Source: Maritimibacter sp. | Lineage (GTDB): Bacteria > Pseudomonadota > Alphaproteobacteria > Rhodobacterales > Rhodobacteraceae | Length of the DNA: 64,000 nt | Assembly: GCA_017792445.1 (NCBI GenBank) | Contig: CP051232.1 | Span: 3,446,001-3,510,000, forward strand | Direction of reading: 5' to 3' | In this document: one piece after another, positions 19,469-27,527 of the stretch | Layout of the letters: the number at the start of each line of letters is the position of its first letter | Position numbering within the stretch: position 1 is the first letter of the stretch | Notes under the pieces: generated by a model | What the model was told of the DNA's origin: nothing | Database searches by the model: none | What the model saw: only the letters and a program-made list of their open reading frames with translations | Translations under genes and position numbers: made by a program

Positions 19469-19488
19469 ACATTCCACTATGTGAATGT
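19469..19488. promoter_or_regulatory. SqrR/BigR-type sulfide-response operator
   Basis: ACATTC, eight bases, GAATGT: a perfect 6-bp inverted repeat containing ATTC-N8-GAAT. That is the consensus I recall for the persulfide-sensing ArsR-family repressor SqrR of Rhodobacter. It lies 40 bases upstream of the DUF2892 gene that heads the sulfide operon. No ArsR-type regulator gene is in the window, so the repressor would act in trans. Confidence 0.7.
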
Positions 19489-19527
19489 GACTGGCGGAAT
19501 GGTCCGCCCGCATGATGGAGATGGAAG

Positions 19528-19740
19528 ATGCAAGTGAATGTCGGAACGCTCGACCGTGTCGTCCGCGCCGTGCTTGGCGTGGTGCTTCTCTGGCTGGCAT
19601 TCTTCAGTGGGTTTCCCGCGATGGAGGCGGGTGCGCTGAAATGGCTTGCCGCAGTTGTCGGCGTCGTCATGCTGGTCGTGGCGGCCTTCCGCGTCTGCCC
19701 GATCTACTCGATTTTCGGCATCCGTACCTGCCGGACCTGA
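19528..19740 (+). CDS. DUF2892 (YgaP transmembrane-like) small membrane protein
   Basis: This 70-residue inner-membrane protein has two hydrophobic helices (about 10-27 and 36-56) and starts with MQVNVGTLDRVVRAVLG, the hallmark of DUF2892. It is the same unit as the membrane tail of the YgaP rhodanese. Two cysteines flank the second helix near the C terminus (VCPIYSIFGIRTC). Such proteins accompany sulfur-handling enzymes, and this one is first in the sulfide/persulfide operon, directly behind the operator. Function is unproven; sulfur or thiol transfer at the membrane is inferred from company. GGAGATGGA precedes the ATG. Confidence 0.88.
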   Translation: MQVNVGTLDRVVRAVLGVVLLWLAFFSGFPAMEAGALKWLAAVVGVVMLVVAAFRVCPIYSIFGIRTCRT

Positions 19741-19812
19741 CGCCGTAATCCAGACCTTAACGCTTCCGGCCCAAAAAACGCCGGACAGCCCCGCATCCAG
19801 GAGGATCCGAGA

Positions 19813-20697
19813 ATGACCGACTATCCTGTCGACATGACCGTCAAACCCGATGTCGAAGCCTTCTTCGACGAGGCCACCAATACCATCAGCTATATCGTCA
19901 GCGACCCGAACTCGGACGCCTGCGCGATCGTCGACAGCGTGATGGACATCGACTATGCCGCCGGCCGCATCACCTATGACCACGCCGACGCGCTGATCGC
20001 CCGCATCAAGGAAAAGGGCTGCAAGCTGGAGTGGATCATCGAGACCCACGTCCACGCCGACCACCTGTCGGCCGCGCCCTACATCCAGGAGAAGCTGGGC
20101 GGCAAGATCGGCGTCGGCTCGAAAATCCTCGTGGTGCAGGACACCTTCGGCAAGATCTTCAACGAAGGGACCGAGTTCCAGCGCGACGGCAGCCAGTTCG
20201 ACAAGCTGTTCGAGGATGGCGACACCTACACCATCGGCAACATGAAGGCCTTCGCCATGTACACGCCGGGCCACACGCCCGCCTGCATGGTGCATGTCAT
20301 CGGCGATGCCGCATTCGTGGGCGACACCCTGTTCATGCCCGACGGTGGCTCGGCCCGTGCCGACTTCCCCGGCGGTGACGCGGGTACGCTGTACGACTCG
20401 ATCCAGAAGGTGCTGGCGCTGCCCGACGACATGCGGCTGTTCATGTGCCACGACTACGCCCCCGGCGGTCGCGAGATCCAGTGGGAGACCACGGTCGGCG
20501 AGGAAAAGTCGAACAACATCCACGTCGGCCAGGGCAAGACCCGCGAAGAGTTCATCAAGTTCCGTACCGAGCGCGATGCCCAGCTGGATATGCCCAAGCT
20601 GATCATCCCCTCGCTGCAGGTGAACATGCGCGCGGGCGAGGTGCCGACCGACAAGGATGGCAACCCGATGCTGAAGGTTCCGGTGAACGGGCTGTAA
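19813..20697 (+). CDS. blh: MBL-fold persulfide dioxygenase-like hydrolase (Blh family)
   Basis: This 294-residue metallo-beta-lactamase-fold protein has the metal-binding THVHADH motif, a second His in PGHTPACMVHV, the bridging Asp in FVGDTLF and a late CHDYAPGG. These are the ETHE1/Blh-type hallmarks of glutathione-persulfide dioxygenases, which bind a single iron. The C-terminal extension (about 225-294) with TREEFIKFR is typical of the Blh branch. Blh genes sit with DUF2892, DUF442 and transporter genes under BigR control in alphaproteobacteria, exactly as here. It likely oxidises persulfide to sulfite. AGGAGGATC precedes the ATG. Confidence 0.9.
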   Translation: MTDYPVDMTVKPDVEAFFDEATNTISYIVSDPNSDACAIVDSVMDIDYAAGRITYDHADALIARIKEKGCKLEWIIETHVHADHLSAAPYIQEKLGGKIGVGSKILVVQDTFGKIFNEGTEFQRDGSQFDKLFEDGDTYTIGNMKAFAMYTPGHTPACMVHVIGDAAFVGDTLFMPDGGSARADFPGGDAGTLYDSIQKVLALPDDMRLFMCHDYAPGGREIQWETTVGEEKSNNIHVGQGKTREEFIKFRTERDAQLDMPKLIIPSLQVNMRAGEVPTDKDGNPMLKVPVNGL

Positions 20698-20724
20698 GCC
20701 CGTCGCTGCCGGAGGAGGAGATAT

Positions 20725-22404
20725 ATGGAAATCAAGCGCCTATCTGATGAGCTTGCGGTGTCGGGCCAGATCGCGGAGGACGATCTGGCCAGCCTGGCCG
20801 CCGCGGGCTATCGCTCGGTGATCTGCAACCGCCCCGACGGCGAGGGTGCAGACCAGCCGACCCACGAAGAGATCGAACGCGCCGCCACCGCGGCGGGGCT
20901 GTCCTTCCGCTATTTGCCGGTCACCTCCGGCAAGGTGACCGACGCCGATGCTGCCGCCTTCGCCGAGGCGATGCGCGAACTGCCGGGCCCGGTCTTCGCC
21001 TACTGCCGGTCCGGCATGCGCTCGTCGACCCTCTGGGCGCTGGGCGAGGCGGGCCAGGTTCCGATGCCGCAGATCCTTGGGGCCGCCAAGGCTGCGGGCT
21101 ATGACCTGAACGGCGTGGCCCGGCGCATCGCCAACGGCGGCAAGACCCCGACCGACACCGGCGACGCGAAGTTCGACGTGGTGATCGTGGGTGCTGGCGC
21201 CGGCGGCATCTCGGTCGCGGCCAGCCTTCGGGCGCGCAAGCCCGACCTTCAGGTGGCGCTGATCGACCCCGCCGACATCCACTATTACCAGCCGGGCTGG
21301 ACCATGGTCGGCGGCGGCATCTTCCAGCCGGAAGACACCGCCAAGACGATGGGCAGCCTGATCCCGCGCGGCGTCCACTGGATCAAGGCCGCCGTCGCCG
21401 CCTTCGAGCCCGAGAACAACGCCGTCATCCTCGACGGCTGCCGCGTGGTGAAATACGACCGCCTTGTCGTGACGCCGGGGCTCAAGCTGGACTGGGCCCG
21501 CGTCGAGGGGCTGGAAGAGACGCTGGGCCGCAACGGCGTGACGTCGAATTACCGTTACGATCTAGCGCCTTACACGTGGAAGCTTGTGCAGGGCCTCAAG
21601 AGCGGCCGCGCCATTTTCACCCAGCCGCCGATGCCGATCAAATGCGCCGGCGCGCCGCAGAAGGCGATGTACCTTTCGGGCGATCACTGGTTCCGCTCGG
21701 GCGTGCTGAAGAACATCGACATCCAGTTCAACAACGCGGGCGGCGTGCTGTTCGGCGTGAAGGATTACGTGCCCGCGCTTGAGAAATACGTCGAGAAATA
21801 CGGCGCGTCGCTGAACTTCTTCCACAACCTGATCAGCGTGGACGGCCCCGCGAAGAAGGCGGTGTTCGAGGTCAAGAAGCCCGACACCGACCCCACCACG
21901 GTCGAGATGGACTTCGACATGATGCACGTCTGCCCGCCGCAGACCGCGCCCGACTTCATCCGCGTGTCGCCGCTGGCCGACGCGGCGGGCTGGGTCGATG
22001 TCGACCAGTCTACCCTGCGGCACAAGTCGTTCGACAACATCTGGAGCCTCGGCGACGTGATGAACGCCCCCAACGCCAAGACGGCGGCGGCGGCGCGCAA
22101 GCAGGCTCCCGTGGTGGCCGAGAACATCGCCGCCGACATCGACGGCCGTTCGGCGGTGGCGCAGTACGACGGTTACGGCTCGTGCCCGCTGACGGTCGAG
22201 CGCGGCAAGATCGTGCTGGCCGAATTCGGCTATGGCGGCACGCTGCTGCCCAGCTTCCCCAAGTTCCTTGTGGACGGCACCAAGCCGACCCGCACGGCTT
22301 GGATCCTGAAGGAACGCCTGCTGCCGCCGATCTACTGGAAGGCGATGCTGCGCGGAAAGGAATGGATGGCGCAGCCTGAACCGCTGAAGGTCGCCGCCGA
22401 ATGA
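20725..22404 (+). CDS. DUF442 phosphatase-like domain fused to sulfide:quinone oxidoreductase-like flavoprotein
   Basis: This 559-residue fusion has two parts. Residues about 1-110 are a Blh-type DUF442 domain of the tyrosine-phosphatase/rhodanese-like fold, with the active-site loop YCRSGMRSS. Residues about 148-555 are an SQR-like FAD enzyme with the dinucleotide loop VVIVGAGAGGISVA, a second FAD segment (SLGDVMNAPNAKTAAAARKQAP), and a Cys in PIKCAGAPQK. SQR oxidises sulfide and passes electrons to quinone at the membrane. The fusion would join persulfide handling to sulfide oxidation. It follows the MBL gene by 27 bases, with GGAGGAG before the ATG, and precedes a SulP carrier. Whether all redox-active SQR cysteines are kept needs alignment. 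Confidence 0.88.
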   Translation: MEIKRLSDELAVSGQIAEDDLASLAAAGYRSVICNRPDGEGADQPTHEEIERAATAAGLSFRYLPVTSGKVTDADAAAFAEAMRELPGPVFAYCRSGMRSSTLWALGEAGQVPMPQILGAAKAAGYDLNGVARRIANGGKTPTDTGDAKFDVVIVGAGAGGISVAASLRARKPDLQVALIDPADIHYYQPGWTMVGGGIFQPEDTAKTMGSLIPRGVHWIKAAVAAFEPENNAVILDGCRVVKYDRLVVTPGLKLDWARVEGLEETLGRNGVTSNYRYDLAPYTWKLVQGLKSGRAIFTQPPMPIKCAGAPQKAMYLSGDHWFRSGVLKNIDIQFNNAGGVLFGVKDYVPALEKYVEKYGASLNFFHNLISVDGPAKKAVFEVKKPDTDPTTVEMDFDMMHVCPPQTAPDFIRVSPLADAAGWVDVDQSTLRHKSFDNIWSLGDVMNAPNAKTAAAARKQAPVVAENIAADIDGRSAVAQYDGYGSCPLTVERGKIVLAEFGYGGTLLPSFPKFLVDGTKPTRTAWILKERLLPPIYWKAMLRGKEWMAQPEPLKVAAE

Positions 22405-22440
22405 GGGCGGCGGGCCACCGCCGCGACTGAATGACGACCC

Positions 22441-22464
22441 TGCGCGCCGGCACCCCGGCGCGCA
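22441..22464 (+). terminator. Possible weak terminator between SQR and SulP genes
   Basis: A perfect 10-bp stem (TGCGCGCCGG paired with CCGGCGCGCA, four-base loop) is followed by GGTCTTTC rather than a clean T run. It may reduce readthrough into the SulP gene or protect the upstream mRNA 3' end. Confidence 0.5.
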
Positions 22465-22526
22465 GGTCTTTCACACGGGCCATGTTCCGCACCACGGAAC
22501 CCCGGCCCGAAACTTAGGATCGGAAG

Positions 22527-24263
22527 ATGATCAAGACGCTTCGCCAGTACCTCCCCATCCTCGACTGGGGCGCACGTTACGACCGCAACGCGCTGTCGAA
22601 CGACCTCATCGCGGCGGTGATCGTGACGATCATGCTGATCCCGCAGTCGCTGGCCTACGCACTGCTGGCGGGGCTGCCGCCCGAGGCCGGTATCTACGCG
22701 TCGATCGTGCCGATCATGCTGTACTCGGTGTTCGGCACCAGCCGCGCGCTGGCGGTTGGTCCGGTCGCGGTCGTGTCGCTGCTGACGGCCAGCGCCGTGG
22801 GGCAGGTGGCGGACGCGGGCACTGCGGGCTACGCCATCGCCGCGCTGACGCTGGCGCTGCTGTCGGGCGTGTTCCTCTTGGTGCTGGGCCTGTTTCGTCT
22901 GGGCTTTCTCGCCAACTTCCTCAGCCACCCGGTGATCGCGGGCTTCATCACGGCATCGGGCCTGCTGATCGCGGCCAGCCAGTTGAAGCACATCTTCGGG
23001 ATCGAGGCGGGCGGTCACACGCTGGTCGAGACGCTGATCTCGCTCGGCGAGCATATCGGAGACCTGAACGTCATCACCCTGATCATCGGCGTCGCGGCGA
23101 CCGGCTTCCTGTTCTGGGTCCGCAAGGGGCTGAAGCCGCTGCTGCGCAAGATGGGTCTCGGCCCGCGCATGGCCGATGTCGTGACCAAGGCCGGGCCGGT
23201 GGCCGCCGTGGTCGTCACCACGTTGCTGGCGTGGGGCTTCTCGCTGGACGCGCGGGGCGTGTCTATCGTCGGGTCGGTGCCGCAAAGCCTGCCGCCCTTC
23301 ACCATGCCGGGCCTCGGCCTTGACCTGATCCGCCAGCTTGCGGTGCCCGCTGTCCTGATCTCGATCATCGGCTTCGTGGAATCCGTCTCGGTCGCGCAGA
23401 CGCTGGCCGCGAAAAAGCGCCAGCGCATCGACCCGAACCAGGAACTGATCGGCCTTGGCGCGGCCAACATCGGCGCGGCCTTCACCGGCGGCTATCCCGT
23501 CACCGGCGGCTTTGCCCGCTCGGTCGTGAACTTCGACGCGGGCGCGGAAACCCCGGCCGCCGGTGCCTTCACCGCCGTGGGCCTTGCCATCGCCGCCGTC
23601 GCGCTGACGCCGCTGGTCTACTTCCTGCCGAAAGCCACGCTGGCGGCGACCATCGTCGTCGCGGTGCTCAGCCTTGTCGACCTGTCGATCCTCAAGAAAA
23701 CGTGGCGCTATTCGCGGTCCGACTTCGCCGCCGTCGCGGCCACCATCGTCCTGACGCTGGTGCTGGGGGTCGAGATCGGCGTCGCCTCGGGCGTGATCCT
23801 GTCCATCGTCCTGCACCTCTACAAGACCTCGCAGCCCCACGTGGCCGAGGTCGGGCTGGTGCCGGGCACCCAGCATTTCCGGAACGTGAACCGCCACGCG
23901 GTCGAGACCGACCCGACTCTGCTGACGCTGCGCCCCGATGAAAGCCTGTATTTCGTCAACGCCCGCTTCCTCGAAGACCTCGTGTCCGACCGCATCGCGC
24001 GCGACCGCGAGGTGCGCAACGTGGTCCTGATGTGCTCGGCGATGAACGACATCGACTATTCCGCGCTGGAAAGCCTGGAGGCGCTGAACCACCGGCTGAC
24101 CGACCTTGGGATCGGCTTCCACCTGTCCGAGGTGAAGGGCCCGGTGATGGACAAGCTGAAGGGCACCCACTTCACCCAAGAGATGAACGGGCAGGTCTAT
24201 CTTGCCCAGTACGACGCATGGCGCGCGCTGGCCCGCGATCAGGCGGCGCGGGCGGCGGAATAG
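22527..24263 (+). CDS. SulP/SLC26-family anion transporter with STAS domain
   Basis: This 578-residue inner-membrane carrier has ten or more hydrophobic helices. The SulP signature region is IPQSLAYALLAGLPPEAGIYAS followed by FGTSRALAVGPVAVVSL. A cytoplasmic STAS domain occupies about residues 440-565, with LYFVNARFLEDLV and VLMCSAMNDIDYSALESLEALNHRL. Members carry sulfate, bicarbonate or other anions. As the last gene of the sulfide/persulfide operon it probably exports sulfite or sulfate made by the MBL and SQR enzymes, or imports sulfate. Substrate is inference from position. The N-terminal extension (MIKTLRQYLPILDWGARY) is normal. The gene follows the weak hairpin at 22441-22464. Confidence 0.92.
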   Translation: MIKTLRQYLPILDWGARYDRNALSNDLIAAVIVTIMLIPQSLAYALLAGLPPEAGIYASIVPIMLYSVFGTSRALAVGPVAVVSLLTASAVGQVADAGTAGYAIAALTLALLSGVFLLVLGLFRLGFLANFLSHPVIAGFITASGLLIAASQLKHIFGIEAGGHTLVETLISLGEHIGDLNVITLIIGVAATGFLFWVRKGLKPLLRKMGLGPRMADVVTKAGPVAAVVVTTLLAWGFSLDARGVSIVGSVPQSLPPFTMPGLGLDLIRQLAVPAVLISIIGFVESVSVAQTLAAKKRQRIDPNQELIGLGAANIGAAFTGGYPVTGGFARSVVNFDAGAETPAAGAFTAVGLAIAAVALTPLVYFLPKATLAATIVVAVLSLVDLSILKKTWRYSRSDFAAVAATIVLTLVLGVEIGVASGVILSIVLHLYKTSQPHVAEVGLVPGTQHFRNVNRHAVETDPTLLTLRPDESLYFVNARFLEDLVSDRIARDREVRNVVLMCSAMNDIDYSALESLEALNHRLTDLGIGFHLSEVKGPVMDKLKGTHFTQEMNGQVYLAQYDAWRALARDQAARAAE

Positions 24264-24341
24264 GCGCATCCGGTCCCGATTGCCCTTTGCCTCCGGCCCC
24301 GACACCGGGCACTCTTGGCGGAACGGACGGGGGAGGAACGG

Positions 24342-25091
24342 ATGTTCGGACTTGAGGGGAAGACCTGCCTGATCACGGGCGGGGCGGGCAGCATCGGGCT
24401 GGCCACCGCGCGGGTGATGGCCGAGGCGGGCGCAAATCTGGTGCTGGTCGACCGCGACCCCGAGGCGCTGGAGGCGATCCGCCTCGACGCCCCGGTGCTG
24501 ACCCTGACCGCCGACGTCTCGGACGAGGCGCAGGTCGCCGCCTGCATCGACCGCGCGGTCGACCGCTTCGGCGCGCTGGACGTGCTGTTCTCCAATGCCG
24601 GCAACTTCGGCACCGTCGCCCCGATCGAGGACTACCCGACCGACGTGTTCGACAGCGTCCTTGCCACCCACGTCCGCGGCGCCTTCCTGCTGGCGAAACA
24701 CGCCGTTCCGCACATGACGCGCGGCGGCAGCATCGTGATCACCTCGTCCGTCGCGGGCCTGCGCGGCGATCCGGGCGTCTACGGCTACATCACCGCGAAA
24801 CACGCGCTGACGGGGCTGATGCGGGTGCTGGCGAAAGAGCTTGCTCCGCGCGGCATCCGGGTGAACACGATCAACCCCGGCCCGGTGTCCAACGGCTTCC
24901 AGCAGAAGGTCGAGGACGATCTGGGCACGATCATCGGGCGCGACGCCACCGCCTTCTTCGACGAGATCATCCCGATGGGACGCCATGCCTCGCCGGAAGA
25001 GATCGCCCGCTCGGTGCTTTACCTCGCCTCTGACCTCAGCGCCTTCACCACCGGGATCGTGCTGCCCGTGGATGGCGGGATGAGCGTCTAG
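24342..25091 (+). CDS. SDR-family NAD(P)-dependent oxidoreductase
   Basis: This 249-residue classical short-chain dehydrogenase has the cofactor loop TGGAGSIGLA at about 12-21, the NAG motif (SNAGNFG), the catalytic Ser in ITSSVAG, and YGYITAKHA giving the Tyr and Lys pair. The C-terminal SAFTTGIVLPVDGGMS is standard. An acidic residue after strand two (LVLVDRD) favours NAD(H). The ATG at 24342 has GGGAGGAAC upstream; the longer TTG-started frame lacks a site. It is convergent with the next gene, only 12 bases away. Substrate unknown; it may or may not be co-transcribed with the SulP gene 78 bases upstream. Confidence 0.9.
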   Translation: MFGLEGKTCLITGGAGSIGLATARVMAEAGANLVLVDRDPEALEAIRLDAPVLTLTADVSDEAQVAACIDRAVDRFGALDVLFSNAGNFGTVAPIEDYPTDVFDSVLATHVRGAFLLAKHAVPHMTRGGSIVITSSVAGLRGDPGVYGYITAKHALTGLMRVLAKELAPRGIRVNTINPGPVSNGFQQKVEDDLGTIIGRDATAFFDEIIPMGRHASPEEIARSVLYLASDLSAFTTGIVLPVDGGMSV

Positions 25092-25103
25092 GCCCGCGCC
25101 GGC

Positions 25104-25985
25104 CTAGAAGCTGGCATAAGCCGTGCCGTTGAAGGTAAGCACCCCGTCGCGCCCGCAGACAAGGTCGTTCATGCCGCCGGTCCGGCTGTCCAGAACGCCG
25201 ATCCGTTCGCAGCCGGTATGGATCTCGACCACGCCGCCGCCACCCATCCGGATATCGCAACTCAGCGCGCCCCAGCGCTCCCACCAGCCGCACGAGAACA
25301 CGTCGGCGCGGCCGTCGGCGTTCATGTCGAAGGACATCTCCAGCCGCTCGGATTTCGGCGTGCCGGTGCGGTCGAAGTCCCCGGCCTTCAGTTCGACCAG
25401 CGCCGGAAGATGCGCGTCGCTGACAGCCTGTTCCACAAGGTGCAGCGCACCGTCGCGGTAGGCGAAGACCGACAGCGTCACCTCGTCCGAGGTGTGACCG
25501 GCGCCGCTGACGATGCTTTCGACCCGCAGACGCGGCTCTGCGCCGGTTTCGATAAGCTCGGGTGTGCCCCAGCTCCAGAAATCGGCGTGCGTCACGTTCG
25601 AGAAGATCCCGTTTCCGCGATAGCTGAGCACCGAGAACGTGGTCGGGCAGCAATTGCCGCCGCCGATCCAGCCATGCACCAGCTCGTCATAGCCGTCGCC
25701 GTCCAGATCGGCCTGAAACGCGATGGTCGACAGACCCATGTCGGGGACAAAGGCGACATAGTTGCGCCCGTCCACCGTGGCGTGGATCTGCTGGTCGTAC
25801 ATTTCGCCCGCAAGGCTGTACGAGACCGCGTGCGTCTCGACCGGCTTGGGCACGATCAGCGGCAGCGGGGCCGGTGCTTCCGAAGGTGTGGCACCCGCGG
25901 CGGGGCCCTTGGGCGAGGCGCTATCCTGCGCGGCAACGGCCAGCGGCATCGCCGCGGCGAACATCAAAACCAACAAACGGCGCAT
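25104..25985 (-). CDS. Periplasmic protein with FG-GAP/VCBS-like repeats (hypothetical)
   Basis: This 293-residue secreted protein has a signal peptide (RRLLVLMFAAAMPLAVAAQ) followed by a Pro/Ala-rich linker. The body has two segments that look like FG-GAP/VCBS calcium-binding blades: ADLDGDGYDELVHGW and DMNADGRADVFSCGWW. Cysteines occur as a pair (NCCPTT) and singly, suggesting disulfides. No enzyme motif is recognisable. The start at 25985 places the signal peptide at the N terminus; longer in-frame starts would read through the 15-bp tandem repeat. It lies downstream of the Liv-type importer genes on the same strand and could be their last transcribed gene. Confidence 0.7.
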   Translation of the reverse strand: MRRLLVLMFAAAMPLAVAAQDSASPKGPAAGATPSEAPAPLPLIVPKPVETHAVSYSLAGEMYDQQIHATVDGRNYVAFVPDMGLSTIAFQADLDGDGYDELVHGWIGGGNCCPTTFSVLSYRGNGIFSNVTHADFWSWGTPELIETGAEPRLRVESIVSGAGHTSDEVTLSVFAYRDGALHLVEQAVSDAHLPALVELKAGDFDRTGTPKSERLEMSFDMNADGRADVFSCGWWERWGALSCDIRMGGGGVVEIHTGCERIGVLDSRTGGMNDLVCGRDGVLTFNGTAYASF

Positions 25986-26032
25986 GCGCCCTCCAATTGC
26001 CAAAGCCAATGGCGGCAGGCTAGGGCGGACGA

Positions 26033-26080
26033 GCCAGAGTTGAAAGGGCCAGAGTTGAAAGGGCCAGAATTGAAAGGGCC
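26033..26080. repeat. Three tandem copies of a 15-bp unit
   Basis: GCCAGAGTTGAAAGG is repeated three times head to tail (third copy AGAATT instead of AGAGTT), ending at the stop codon of the ABC ATPase gene. It is 48 bases upstream of the periplasmic protein start and is most likely slippage-derived. Confidence 0.85.
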
Positions 26081-26817
26081 TAAACCCCGACGTGCGCCCC
26101 TTCACCCGCCGCATCCAGCCCGAAATAGGCGCGGTCCAGAAGGTCCGGGTTCTGCACCAGTCCGGACGCGCGGCCAGAGTGCCGCATGATCCCGCCGCGC
26201 AGAACCAGCGCGTGTTCGGACACCGCCAGCGCCATGTCGGTGAACTGCTCGATCAGCAGCACGCCCACGCCGCGCGCCTTCAGCCCCTCGACGAAGCCCA
26301 TCAGGCGCTTGACCACCAGCGGCGCCAGCCCCAGCGACATCTCGTCGATCAGCAGATAGCGGGGGCGGCTCATCATCGCGTGCCCCAGCGCCAGCATCTG
26401 CTGCTGCCCGCCCGACATGGTGCCCGCCAACTGGCCCTTCCGCTCGGCAAGCTCGGGGAACAGCGCATAGGTGTCGGCCAGCGTCTCGGCCAGCCCCGAG
26501 CGCAGCAGGGTGCCCGCGGCGCGCAGGTTGTCGTCGACGGTCAGCTTGGTCAGAACCCGATGCCCCTCGGGCACCGCGGCAACCCCGGCGCGGCGGATCA
26601 CGTCCGGCCCCTTGCCGGTGATGTCGGCGCCGTTGACCGTCACCGTCCCGGCAGAGACCGGCAGCATCCCGGCCAGCGCCAGCACCAGTTCCGACTTGCC
26701 CGCGCCATTCGCGCCCAGCACGCAGGTCACTTCGCCCGGATGGATCTTCAGGTCGATCCCCGACACGACGGTGCGCCCCGCGACGCCGACCGACAGACCC
26801 TCGACCGCCAGCGTCAT
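26080..26817 (-). CDS. livF: Branched-chain-amino-acid-type ABC transporter ATPase
   Basis: This 245-residue ATP-binding subunit is of LivF type. Walker A is LGANGAGKSELV at about 34-45, the Q-loop region is followed by VPEGHRVLTKLTV, the signature is MSGGQQQMLALGHAMMS, Walker B is YLLIDEMSLGLAP, and the switch His is replaced in LLIEQFTDMAL, as in many LivF proteins where Gln sits there. It pairs with the LivG ATPase encoded immediately upstream, overlapping it by ATGA. The pair powers import of a small hydrophobic or acidic solute. The C-terminal tail is short. Substrate is not an amino acid by necessity. Confidence 0.93.
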   Translation of the reverse strand: MTLAVEGLSVGVAGRTVVSGIDLKIHPGEVTCVLGANGAGKSELVLALAGMLPVSAGTVTVNGADITGKGPDVIRRAGVAAVPEGHRVLTKLTVDDNLRAAGTLLRSGLAETLADTYALFPELAERKGQLAGTMSGGQQQMLALGHAMMSRPRYLLIDEMSLGLAPLVVKRLMGFVEGLKARGVGVLLIEQFTDMALAVSEHALVLRGGIMRHSGRASGLVQNPDLLDRAYFGLDAAGEGAHVGV

Positions 26818-27527
26818 GGCGTCACCTCCTCGGTTCCCAGATACGCGGCCTTCACCTTCGGATCGGCCAGCACATCCGCCGTCGGCCCAAAGGCGATGCG
26901 GCGGCCGAAATCCAGCACCAGCGTCTCGGAGCAGATCGCGCGGATCAGTTCGACGTCATGGTCGATCACCAGAACCTGCGCCCCGGTCTTGTCCCGGATC
27001 GACAGGATCAGCGCGCCCAGCTGCTTGGTCTCGTCCACCGACAGCCCGCCGCCGGGTTCGTCGAACATGATCAGGCGCGGTGTGCCGACCATGCATTTGG
27101 CGATATCGGTCAGCCGCCGCTCGAAGCTGTTCAGGTCGCGGCCCATCTTGTCGGCGCGGTCCGCCAGCCCGACATGGGCCAGCATCTCGGACACCTCCGC
27201 CGCCCGGTCGCCGCCGGGCGCGTTGTCGGCCTGCACCAGCACGTTGTCGAACACCGTCAGGTCGCCCGCGATCTCCTCGCGCTGGAACGACCGGCGCAGG
27301 CCCCACCGCGCGCGGCGGTGCGGAGCAAGGCGCAGAAAGTCGGTGCCGTCCTGCGAGACGCTGCCAGAAGTGACGCGGACAAAGCCCGACAGCACGTTCA
27401 TCAGGGTGGTCTTGCCCGCGCCGTTCGGCCCGATGATGCCCGAGACGGGCTGCGTGAAGCTGGCCGACACGTCGTTCAGCGCGACGACCCCGCCGAAGCG
27501 GACGGTGACATTGGCGATCTCGGTCAT
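26814..27527 (-). CDS. livG: Branched-chain-amino-acid-type ABC transporter ATPase
   Basis: This 237-residue ATP-binding subunit is of LivG type. Walker A is IGPNGAGKTTLMNVLSG, signature LNSFERRLTDIAKCM (degenerate LSGGQ, with the usual Gly-Gly missing), Walker B RLIMFDEPGGGLS and the switch His in VLVIDHDVELI. The degenerate signature is notable: with LivF keeping MSGGQ, one of the two ATP sites may be non-canonical. The ATG at 27527 overlaps the livM stop by four bases; the reading frame stays open far upstream, but that part is out-of-frame livM. ATPase partner of LivF. Confidence 0.9.
   Translation of the reverse strand: MTEIANVTVRFGGVVALNDVSASFTQPVSGIIGPNGAGKTTLMNVLSGFVRVTSGSVSQDGTDFLRLAPHRRARWGLRRSFQREEIAGDLTVFDNVLVQADNAPGGDRAAEVSEMLAHVGLADRADKMGRDLNSFERRLTDIAKCMVGTPRLIMFDEPGGGLSVDETKQLGALILSIRDKTGAQVLVIDHDVELIRAICSETLVLDFGRRIAFGPTADVLADPKVKAAYLGTEEVTP

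Noticed and set aside
22332-24986. An 884-codon minus-strand frame opposite the SulP and SDR genes.
   Set aside because: Shadow of real genes; its composition (His/Arg/Asp/Gln-rich) is a reverse-strand artefact of high third-position GC.
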